Below, one piece after another: positions 25,950 to 33,490 of a DNA stretch of 64,000 nt. The stretch lies in NCBI RefSeq assembly GCF_030538755.1, contig NZ_JAUNTJ010000019.1, positions 1-64,000 on the forward strand, in the 5' to 3' direction. This stretch comes from Paracoccus sp. (in: a-proteobacteria) (GTDB taxonomy: Bacteria; Pseudomonadota; Alphaproteobacteria; Rhodobacterales; Rhodobacteraceae). The first letter of the stretch is position 1. Each line of letters begins with the position of its first letter. The position numbers were made by a program, and so were the translations under genes. The notes beneath the pieces were generated by a model. The model saw only the letters and a list, made by a program, of their open reading frames with translations, searched no databases and was not told the DNA's origin.

Positions 25950-27599
25950 TCAGGCGGGGATCGTGGTGAAGTTCTGAAAATCCCAGCCGCGACCGGGCGC
26001 GGCCTCGATCAGGGTGCGGGTATATTCATGGCCAGGCGACGCAAGGACCGCGCCGGCGGGGCCGTATTCGACCACACGCCCGCGCTGCATCACCAGCACA
26101 TCATCGCAGATCTGCGCCGCGACGCGCAGATCATGGGTGATGAACAAAATGGCGATGCCGAATTCGCGTTGCAGATCGGCCAGCAGGTCCAGAACCTGCG
26201 CCTGAACCGATACGTCCAGCGCGCTGACGGCTTCGTCTGCGACCAGCACGTCGGGGCGCATGGCGACGGCGCGGGCGATGGCGATGCGCTGACGCTGGCC
26301 GCCGCTGAACTGGTGCGGATAGCGGGTCAGAGCATCTTCGGGCAGGCCGACGATCTTTAGCAGCCGTCGCGCCTCGGCCAATGCGTCCTTGCGTGGGGTG
26401 CCGTAATTCACCGGCCCCTCGATCAGGCTTTCGGCGATGGTCCAGCGCGGGTTCAGGCTGCGGTTGGGGTCCTGAAAGACGACCTGAATGTTGCGGCGGT
26501 GCGGGTGCATCTGCCGACGCGACAGATGGGCGATGTCGGTGCCGTCCAGCACGATCCGCCCGGCCGAGGGGTCGATCATCCGCATGACGCAGCGTGCGAC
26601 AGTCGATTTGCCCGACCCGCTTTCGCCGACGATGCCGACGGTGCGACCGGGGGCAAGCGTAAAGCTGATATTGCTGGCCGCGATAACGCCGGGCCGCGCC
26701 CGCAGCCAGCCGCTGTCGCCATAGGTCTTGTTCAGCGACTGCACGTCCAGCACGGGTGCCGCTGTTGTGCTGGCTTCGGGGCGCATGGCGCGGGGGGTCA
26801 GGCTGGGCACCGCCTGCAAAAGCTGACGCGTGTAATCCTTGGCCGGGGTTCGCAAAAGCTGGCCAATCGGCGCGGTTTCCACGATTTTTCCGTGACGCAT
26901 GACGGCGACGGTATCGGCGATTTCGGCCACCACGCCCATGTCATGGGTGATGAACAGAACCGCCGTGCCGTGGATTTCCTTCAGCTCGTCGATCAGCAGC
27001 AGGATCTGTTTCTGCGTGGTCACGTCCAGCGCCGTTGTCGGTTCGTCCGCGATCAGCAGCGCGGGTTCCAGAATCAGCGCCATCGCGATCATGATCCGCT
27101 GACGCTGGCCGCCGGAAAGCTGATGTGGATAGGCGCGCATCACCCGGTCCACATCGGGCAGATGCACCTGTTCCAGAATGGCGCGCACCCTGTCCTTGGC
27201 ACCGCGACCGGCGCGGTCGTGCAGTTCCAGCACCTCCATGATCTGATCGCCGATGCGCAGCACCGGGTTCAGCGCCGTCATCGGTTCCTGAAAGATCATT
27301 GCGATGCGAGCGGCGCGCAAGGCGCGCATCTGCGCCGGTGTTTTGGTCAGCAGTTCATCGCCGTCAAGCTGGACCGAGCCACCCTGAACCGCCAGCGTAT
27401 CAGGCAAAAGCCCCATCGCCGTCAGTGAAGTCACGGACTTGCCCGAACCGGATTCGCCCACCAGACACAGCGTTTCGCCCCGCCGGATGGTCAGGTCGAT
27501 GCCGTCAAGGATCGGTGTCTCTATACCGTCCGCGCGCACGGTCAGGTTGCGGATGTTCAGCACCTCGGGCTGGTTTGAAAAATCGGTTTCGCGATGCAT
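25950..27599 (-). CDS. Fused dipeptide/oligopeptide ABC ATPase (DppD-DppF type)
   Basis: A 549-residue protein with two full ABC ATPase domains. Walker A motifs GESGSGKSVTSL (near residue 45) and GESGSGKSTVAR (near 330) each have LSGGQRQRI- or FSGGQRQRI-type signatures and LLIADEPTTALDV / VLVADEAVSALDV Walker B. Each ends in an oligopeptide-type HDMGVVAEI / HDLRVAAQI segment. Peptide importers usually use two separate ATPases; here they are one chain. The start at 27599 overlaps the permease stop (ATGA). It energises the DppB/DppC-type pair upstream. Confidence 0.93.
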   Translation of the reverse strand: MHRETDFSNQPEVLNIRNLTVRADGIETPILDGIDLTIRRGETLCLVGESGSGKSVTSLTAMGLLPDTLAVQGGSVQLDGDELLTKTPAQMRALRAARIAMIFQEPMTALNPVLRIGDQIMEVLELHDRAGRGAKDRVRAILEQVHLPDVDRVMRAYPHQLSGGQRQRIMIAMALILEPALLIADEPTTALDVTTQKQILLLIDELKEIHGTAVLFITHDMGVVAEIADTVAVMRHGKIVETAPIGQLLRTPAKDYTRQLLQAVPSLTPRAMRPEASTTAAPVLDVQSLNKTYGDSGWLRARPGVIAASNISFTLAPGRTVGIVGESGSGKSTVARCVMRMIDPSAGRIVLDGTDIAHLSRRQMHPHRRNIQVVFQDPNRSLNPRWTIAESLIEGPVNYGTPRKDALAEARRLLKIVGLPEDALTRYPHQFSGGQRQRIAIARAVAMRPDVLVADEAVSALDVSVQAQVLDLLADLQREFGIAILFITHDLRVAAQICDDVLVMQRGRVVEYGPAGAVLASPGHEYTRTLIEAAPGRGWDFQNFTTIPA

Positions 27600-28468
27600 C
27601 AGCCGGTCCTTTTCTTCATCCGCGGGTCCAGCATGTCGCGGGCGGCATCGCCCAGCAGGTTCACCGACAAGATGCACAGCGACAAGACCAGCCCCGGCCA
27701 CAGGATCAGTTCAGGTTTCAGCCGAAAGAACATCCGCCCCTCGGCCATGATATTGCCCCATGTCGGTGTTTCCGTGCTGACCCCGGCACCAAGGAAAGAC
27801 AGGATTGCTTCGGTCAGGATGGCCGAGGCAAGGATATAGGTGCCCTGCACGATCAGCGGGGCCAGCGTGTTCGGCAGCAGATGCCGCATCAGAATTTTCG
27901 GCATGGATGACCCAAGGGCGATTGCCGCCTCGACATAGGGTTCTTCGCGCGCTGACAGAACGATGGCGCGCACCAGCCGCACGACGCGCGGTATCTCGGG
28001 GATGGTGATGGCGATGATGACCGAGCCGATGGACGGTCCGCTGAGTGCGACCAGCGCAATCGCCAGAAGGATCGCGGGAATGGCCATCAGCGCATCCATG
28101 ACCCGCATGATGATGCCGTCCAGGCTGCGGAAAAATCCGGCAATCATGCCGATGACCATGCCGATCAGCACGCTGACCACCGCCGCCCCGATCCCGATCA
28201 GCAGTGAGATGCGCCCGCCGATCATGACCCGCGACATCAGATCGCGCCCGAAATTATCGGTCCCCAGCCAATGATCCGAGGATGACCCCTGCATCCGGCT
28301 GGCGGGGTTCATCGCCTGCGGATCATAGGGCGCAAGCCACGGCGATAACAGCGTCATGATGACGATCACAGCCAGGATCAGCGCAGCGATACGGGGTGCC
28401 CAGCCCAGCCGGGACAGCAGGCCAGATCCGATCATCCGCGCGCGGGGGACAGGGGCAGCATCACTCAA
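27599..28468 (-). CDS. Peptide ABC transporter permease (DppC type)
   Basis: A 289-residue permease with an N-terminal helix, then the marker LGTDNFGRDLMSRVMIGGRI and the EAA-loop region VEAAIALGSSMPKILMRHLL. Both are standard for DppC/OppC. It overlaps the DppB-type gene by 4 bp and the ATPase gene by 1 bp. It pairs with DppB to form the membrane channel. Confidence 0.92.
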   Translation of the reverse strand: MSDAAPVPRARMIGSGLLSRLGWAPRIAALILAVIVIMTLLSPWLAPYDPQAMNPASRMQGSSSDHWLGTDNFGRDLMSRVMIGGRISLLIGIGAAVVSVLIGMVIGMIAGFFRSLDGIIMRVMDALMAIPAILLAIALVALSGPSIGSVIIAITIPEIPRVVRLVRAIVLSAREEPYVEAAIALGSSMPKILMRHLLPNTLAPLIVQGTYILASAILTEAILSFLGAGVSTETPTWGNIMAEGRMFFRLKPELILWPGLVLSLCILSVNLLGDAARDMLDPRMKKRTG

Positions 28469-29403
28469 TAGCGGATCCTCGGGTCGAACAGCGTGTAAGA
28501 TATGTCGATAATCAGGTTCACCAGCACATAAAGGGCGCTGGTCAGCAGGATCATCGCCTGAATGACGGGGTAATCGCGGGCCAGCACCGCATCGACGGTC
28601 AGCCGCCCGATGCCGGGAATGTTGAACACGGTCTCGGTGACAACGACGCCTGAAATCAGCATGGCAAACCCGGTGCCGATCACGGTCAGGATCGGCACAG
28701 CCGCATTGCGCAGCGCGTGGCGGAACAGCACCCGACGTTCAGGCGCGCCCTTGGCGCGGGCGGTGCGGATGTAATCTTCGCCCAGAACCTCCAGCATATT
28801 GGCGCGGGTCATCCGGGCGATCAGCGCGACATAGATCGTGGTCAGCGTCAGCGCCGGCAAAAAAGCCGTGTGCAGAAACGGCCCGATCCCGGCACTGATC
28901 GGGCGATAGCCCTGCACCGGGAACCAGCCGAGATTGATCGAGAACAGCAAGATCAGCAGATAGCCGATAACAAAGACGGGCACTGAAAAGCCCAGAACCG
29001 AAAAGGTCATGACGACGTAATCGGCGGTCCTGCCGTGGCGCCATGCGGCGGTCACGCCCATCGGCACGGCAATGGCGACCGACATCAGGATCGTCAGCAG
29101 GGCGATCGAGATGGTCGGCCCGATCCGGCTGGCGATCATCCCCGAGACCGGCGTGTTCGAGATCAGCGAGGTGCCCAGATCGCCGCGCATCAGCTCGCCC
29201 ATCCAGCGCACGAACTGCATCGGGATGGGATCGTTCAGCCCCATCGTTTCGCGGATCCGTTCGATCTGGGCAGGGGTGGCATTGTCACCGGCGATGATCG
29301 CGGCCGGATCGCCCGACAGGCGCAGCAGCAGAAAGACAAAGACCGCCACGATCAGCAGCACCGGGATCACGGCCAGGATGCGGCGCAGAATATAGATGTG
29401 CAT
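28465..29403 (-). CDS. Peptide ABC transporter permease (DppB type)
   Basis: A 312-residue permease starting IYILRRILAVIPVLLIVAVF, with LSGDPAAIIAGDNATPAQIE in the periplasmic loop and EDYIRTARAKGAPERRVLFR, the EAA loop that contacts the ATPase. The ATG at 29403 has AGGAGG at the right distance; a GTG six bases earlier would abut that site. It follows the binding-protein gene after a 54-bp gap with a perfect hairpin. Confidence 0.92.
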   Translation of the reverse strand: MHIYILRRILAVIPVLLIVAVFVFLLLRLSGDPAAIIAGDNATPAQIERIRETMGLNDPIPMQFVRWMGELMRGDLGTSLISNTPVSGMIASRIGPTISIALLTILMSVAIAVPMGVTAAWRHGRTADYVVMTFSVLGFSVPVFVIGYLLILLFSINLGWFPVQGYRPISAGIGPFLHTAFLPALTLTTIYVALIARMTRANMLEVLGEDYIRTARAKGAPERRVLFRHALRNAAVPILTVIGTGFAMLISGVVVTETVFNIPGIGRLTVDAVLARDYPVIQAMILLTSALYVLVNLIIDISYTLFDPRIRY

Positions 29404-29421
29404 CGACACCTCCTGGTGAAA

Positions 29422-29449
29422 GGGCCGGTGCAGGCTGATGCACCGGCCC
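29422..29449 (-). other. Intercistronic hairpin after the peptide-binding protein gene
   Basis: GGGCCGGTGCA (29422-29432) and TGCACCGGCCC (29439-29449) form a perfect 11-bp stem with a 6-nt loop, between the binding-protein stop and the dppB-type start. There is no T-run. The place in the operon is the same as that of the hairpin at 21598 in the sugar operon. Confidence 0.6.
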
Positions 29450-29457
29450 GGTGGCGG

Positions 29458-31029
29458 TCATTGGGATTTCTGGATGTTCCAGAACACCGGCACGGGCGTT
29501 GGCAGCATGTCGGTGATGGTGTCGCGGCGCGCTTGGGGCAGGGTGTATTGGCCAAGCGGGATCAGCAGAACATTGTCCAGCACATGCGACTGGATGCGCC
29601 CGGCGACCTCGCGGCGGCCTTGCTCATCGGTCTGTTCGATGAATGCGGCCTTCAGTGCCTCGATTTCCGCATCATCTGGCCAGCCGAACCAGCCGTCATC
29701 GCCGCGCCCGTTCAGCATCACATTGCCAATGGGCGAGTTGATCTCGGGCACCATCCAGTTGGTGATGAACATATTCCAGCCGCCATTGGCGGGTGCGTTC
29801 TGGCTGGCACGGCGCGTGACCAGCGTCTGCCAGTCCATCGGTTGCAGATCGACGGTAAAGCCCGCATCGCGCAACTGTTGTGCCACAACCACCGGCTGCG
29901 TATTCAGTGAAACGACATCGGTGGGGTGCATCAGCACGATGGGCGTGCCGTCGTAACCGGCCTCTTGCAGCAGCGCGCGCGCCTCGTCTTGCCCGGTGCC
30001 TGCCGTCAGGCTTTCCGATCCGGTCTCGTCGCCCAGCGGTGTGCCGCAGCCCAGCACCGCGCCGCAGACCTCGAAATATTCGGGATTGCCGATCATCGCG
30101 GTCAGAACGGGTTCCTCGCTGATCGCCTTCAGCGCGGCCTGCCGGATCTGTTGATTATCGAAGGGAGGATGCAGGAAATTGGGGCGCGCCATGGTCTGCA
30201 TCCCCAGCGGCTCGCGGGTTTCAACCGTCACGCCATCGGTTTCCAGAATCGGCAAAAGGTCGATCTGCACCTGTTCGATATAGTCGATCTCGCCGCCGGC
30301 CAGCGCGTTCACGGCGGTCATCACATCGGGCATCGTGACCCATGTCACCCGATCCAGATGCACGACCTTGCCGCCCGCCATGCCGTCAGCGGGTTCATCG
30401 CGCGGGACGTAATCGGCGAATTTCTCATAGGTGACGGAAACGCCGGGGTTGAACTCTGATTCGACGAAACGGAAGGGGCCAGAGCCGATATAGTCTGTCA
30501 GCGCCGTATCGGATGATCCTTCGGCGACACGCGCCGGCATGATAAAGGGCGGCAGCGCCGATTGCTTGGACAGCGTGTCCAGCATCGGGGCAAAGGGTTC
30601 GGTCAGGGTCCAGGTGATGGTGCGGTCATCCGTGGCCTCAAGACTGGCCGTGCGCTCCATGATGATCTGGCCACCGGAATCCTTTGTCGCCCAGCGGTTC
30701 AGCGAGGCCACGGCATCGGCAGCCGTGACCGCCGCGCCGTCGTGGAACAGCAGCCCGTCGCGCAGGGTAAAGGTATAGGTCAGCCCGTCATCCGATATGG
30801 CCCAGTCGGCCATCTGCGGCTGCGGCTGGAAATCGGAATCCTGCGCGATCAGCACGTCATAGATCATATAGGCGTGGTTGCGGGTGATATGCGCGGTGGT
30901 CATCACCGGGTCCAGCACGCGCAGGCTGGAATGCATCACGGCGGTCAGTTCTGTCTCGGCCCATGCCGCACCGGAAAGCGCGGTCGTGGCCGCAAGGGCG
31001 GCGATCAATCGGCGTGTATATGTGGTCAT
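29458..31029 (-). CDS. Peptide-binding periplasmic protein (DppA/SBP family 5)
   Basis: A 523-residue extracytoplasmic binding protein. The signal peptide LIAALAATTALSGAAWA is followed by ETELTAVMHSSLRVLDPVMT. YTFTLRDGLLFHDGAAVTAA near residue 95 is the SBP family 5 signature. The start at 31029 follows AGAGGAGCC and overlaps the M81 gene stop by 4 bp. It captures the peptide or amide for the Dpp-type importer encoded downstream. Ligand identity is not visible. Confidence 0.9.
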   Translation of the reverse strand: MTTYTRRLIAALAATTALSGAAWAETELTAVMHSSLRVLDPVMTTAHITRNHAYMIYDVLIAQDSDFQPQPQMADWAISDDGLTYTFTLRDGLLFHDGAAVTAADAVASLNRWATKDSGGQIIMERTASLEATDDRTITWTLTEPFAPMLDTLSKQSALPPFIMPARVAEGSSDTALTDYIGSGPFRFVESEFNPGVSVTYEKFADYVPRDEPADGMAGGKVVHLDRVTWVTMPDVMTAVNALAGGEIDYIEQVQIDLLPILETDGVTVETREPLGMQTMARPNFLHPPFDNQQIRQAALKAISEEPVLTAMIGNPEYFEVCGAVLGCGTPLGDETGSESLTAGTGQDEARALLQEAGYDGTPIVLMHPTDVVSLNTQPVVVAQQLRDAGFTVDLQPMDWQTLVTRRASQNAPANGGWNMFITNWMVPEINSPIGNVMLNGRGDDGWFGWPDDAEIEALKAAFIEQTDEQGRREVAGRIQSHVLDNVLLIPLGQYTLPQARRDTITDMLPTPVPVFWNIQKSQ

Positions 31030-32588
31030 GCAAGGCTCCTCTGCTTGCTGGAGGCGGTCTTGGTGCCGTTTCCAGGTGTAAAAGGGATGCCCATCGGTTC
31101 CAGACGGATGCCGGGACGCAGGGCGGTAAAGGGCAGGTCTGCGGGGCTGACCGGCATCGGGCCGGGCGCGGCGGCAGTCAGGATTTCGGCAGCGATGGGC
31201 TGGAAATCGGCACGGAAATGGACCGAGGATTTGACGACGAGGATGGCGCAATCTTCGGGGTTGATATGGACAAAGCGGAACATTTCGCGGTCAGCCATCT
31301 GCGTTTTGCGGCTGGCCAGAACGATGCGCACCCCGCCTTTGCGCAGACAGGCCGAGGGGCCAAGCTCCATCATGGTGCCGCCGTAAAAGGGGCCGGTCGC
31401 GGTCAGGCGGCCATCGGAAAGTGCCTCGATTTCGAACTGATCCGTCAGCGGGCTGTCGCCGCTGATGCCCGAACGCCCGCCCAGAGCCAGCCGGATCGAG
31501 GCACCGGCACCGGCCTGATGGCACATCGCGGCGGCGGGCGGATCGACGATCAGGCCGATGGCGGCGTTCTGTGCGTCAAGGGCAATCAGCGCGCGCAGCA
31601 TCCCTGTGGTGTCGCTGTCACCGCCCGCGCCAGGGTTGTCCTGGCTGTCGGCGATGATGATCGGGCGGTCTGCATCCCTGGCCATTGCCTGTGCGCGGCG
31701 CACGGCATCTGCGGGGGACAGCGCCTCGCCCCGAAATTCGGGTTCTGCCTTGCTGACGGCATCGGCCACGCGATCACAGGCGGCGTGGGCCGCATCGGCG
31801 GTTTCAGCATAGGCGATGACCGAGGGGCCGCAATCGGCGAAATCGGCGGCAGGAAAGCCCATGAACAATTCGGCCCCAACCTGTTCGGCCAGTGCATACA
31901 GCCGCTGTCCGGGCTGCATCAGCGTCGATTGCCAGGCGATCGGGATCAGAAAATCAAGCTGACGAAAGGCCTTGTGCAGTCGTTCGCCCTGCATCAGCCG
32001 GCCCAGCCCCGCTGCGCAGCGCCGACCCGTTTCGGCCATGTCCACATGGGGATAGGTGCGAAACCCGACCAGCAGATCGGCGTTTTCCACCATCATCGGG
32101 GTGATGTTGCCATGCAGGTCCAGCGCCGCGGCAATCGGCACATTCGGGCCAAGAAGGGCACGCAGCCGCGCAATCAGCGCGCCTTCGCCATCGTTTTCTC
32201 CTTCGGCCAGCATGGCGCCGTGCAGGTCCAGAAACACCCCGTCCAATGGGCGCTGATCGTGGGCGCGGGCGACGCTTGCGATGATTTCCTCGGCAAACAG
32301 GTGATAGGCTTGGGCCGTCACCGGGGCCGATGGCGAGGCCGCCGCATAAACCAGCGGCACCATGTCCCAGCCCTGCGCCAGCCCGTATTCGACGCCGCCC
32401 GAAATCTGCCAGTTCAGCCCCGGCGCGCGTTCTAGAATTTGTGCCCCGCGCGAAACCGGCAGATAGCCCCCGCCATGCTCAAACGCGGCAACATCGGCCG
32501 GTGTCGGGGCAAAGCTGTTGCTTTCGTGGACAAACCCGGCCAGCGCGACACGGGGTGATCGAGGGGGGTGGGTCACGGCGATGTCCAT
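31026..32588 (-). CDS. M81-family peptidase (MlrC-like)
   Basis: A 520-residue protein of the M81 family (DUF1485), whose named member MlrC opens the linear form of microcystin. The N-terminal RVALAGFVHESNSFAPTPAD with conserved His-Glu, then GVFLDLHGAMLAEGENDGEG with Asp and His, and ADSQDNPGAGGDSDTTGML near residue 320 are the family's metal-site motifs. It leads the leftward operon and overlaps the binding-protein gene. M81 proteins are often found with peptide ABC importers in alphaproteobacteria; most have no known substrate, so the microcystin link is only a family name. Confidence 0.88.
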   Translation of the reverse strand: MDIAVTHPPRSPRVALAGFVHESNSFAPTPADVAAFEHGGGYLPVSRGAQILERAPGLNWQISGGVEYGLAQGWDMVPLVYAAASPSAPVTAQAYHLFAEEIIASVARAHDQRPLDGVFLDLHGAMLAEGENDGEGALIARLRALLGPNVPIAAALDLHGNITPMMVENADLLVGFRTYPHVDMAETGRRCAAGLGRLMQGERLHKAFRQLDFLIPIAWQSTLMQPGQRLYALAEQVGAELFMGFPAADFADCGPSVIAYAETADAAHAACDRVADAVSKAEPEFRGEALSPADAVRRAQAMARDADRPIIIADSQDNPGAGGDSDTTGMLRALIALDAQNAAIGLIVDPPAAAMCHQAGAGASIRLALGGRSGISGDSPLTDQFEIEALSDGRLTATGPFYGGTMMELGPSACLRKGGVRIVLASRKTQMADREMFRFVHINPEDCAILVVKSSVHFRADFQPIAAEILTAAAPGPMPVSPADLPFTALRPGIRLEPMGIPFTPGNGTKTASSKQRSLA

Positions 32589-32593
32589 AGAGG

Positions 32594-32634
32594 ATACAAA
32601 ATATATGTATTGTCTAGCGATACGACCTTATCGC
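32594..32634. promoter_or_regulatory. Two inverted repeats in the M81 / IclR divergent promoter gap
   Basis: ATACA-N7-TGTAT (32594-32610) and GCGATA-CGACCT-TATCGC (32617-32634) are both perfect inverted repeats, packed into the 62-bp gap between the two divergent genes. They are natural candidates for binding by the IclR regulator encoded next to them, which would control both directions. Confidence 0.5.
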
Positions 32635-32650
32635 AATATCAGCCTAGGAG

Positions 32651-33490
32651 ATGCCCATTTCGCGAGTCAACCCTATGAGTCAGGCGCAGGTGCCAATTTC
32701 CCGAACTGCCGATGTGGCGGGCAGTCACGACCGATTGATGGTGCAGGCGCTGGCGCGGGGGCTGCGTGTGATGCAGGCGTTCGATGGTGCCGCCGGCCCC
32801 TTGTCGCTGGGTGAAATCGCGGCGCGGGCAGGGATGGACCGCAGTGCGGCGCAGCGGCTGTGCCATACGCTGCGCGCGGCAGGCTGGCTGGTGCCGGGCG
32901 AGGGCGGGCAGGGCCTGCGCCCCGGCAGGGCGGTTTTGACCGCAACCTATGATGCGCTGCGGCTGGACCCGGTGCTGCAACGCGCCAGCCCGATCCTTCT
33001 GACTCTGCGCCGGGAATTGCGCGAACGGGTGGACCTGTCCCTGATGGATGGGCAGCGCCTGATTTATGCGATGCGGATGCAATCCAAGCGCGAGAACTTT
33101 TTTGCCACACTGGTCGGTCATACCGTGCCGCTGGCGCAGACCTCGGGCGGGTGGGCCTGCCTTGCCGTTCTGCCTGAACCCGAGGCCGAGGCGCTGATTG
33201 CTGCCGCGCCATTGACGCAGATCACCCCGCGAACCCTGACCGACCCGGCGGCAATCCGGGCCGAGGTGGCCGCAGCGCGGACGCAGGGCCATGCGGTGGC
33301 GCTGGAACAGATCCAGATGGGCGAGATCGCGCTGGGCGTGGCCATTCGTGATGCCAGCGGCCGGCCAATCGGCGCCATCCATGTCGCCGGTTCTCTAAGC
33401 GAATGGCGGCCCGACGATTTTCGCAGCCGCGTTGCCCCTCTGGCGGCCGAAGCGGCGATGCTGATCGAAAAAGGAGGTGGCGCAGCATGA
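32651..33490 (+). CDS. IclR-family transcriptional regulator
   Basis: A regulator of up to 279 residues. The winged helix lies near residues 35-90 (LARGLRVMQAFDGAAGPLSL, then EIAARAGMDRSAAQRLCHTL). The effector domain follows, ending GAIHVAGSLSEWRPDDF. The first ATG (32651) directly abuts a GGAG, which is too close for a normal ribosome site, and an ATG at 32675 has none, so the start is uncertain. It diverges from the M81-led operon, overlaps the acylase gene by 4 bp, and probably regulates both. Confidence 0.9.
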   Translation: MPISRVNPMSQAQVPISRTADVAGSHDRLMVQALARGLRVMQAFDGAAGPLSLGEIAARAGMDRSAAQRLCHTLRAAGWLVPGEGGQGLRPGRAVLTATYDALRLDPVLQRASPILLTLRRELRERVDLSLMDGQRLIYAMRMQSKRENFFATLVGHTVPLAQTSGGWACLAVLPEPEAEALIAAAPLTQITPRTLTDPAAIRAEVAAARTQGHAVALEQIQMGEIALGVAIRDASGRPIGAIHVAGSLSEWRPDDFRSRVAPLAAEAAMLIEKGGGAA

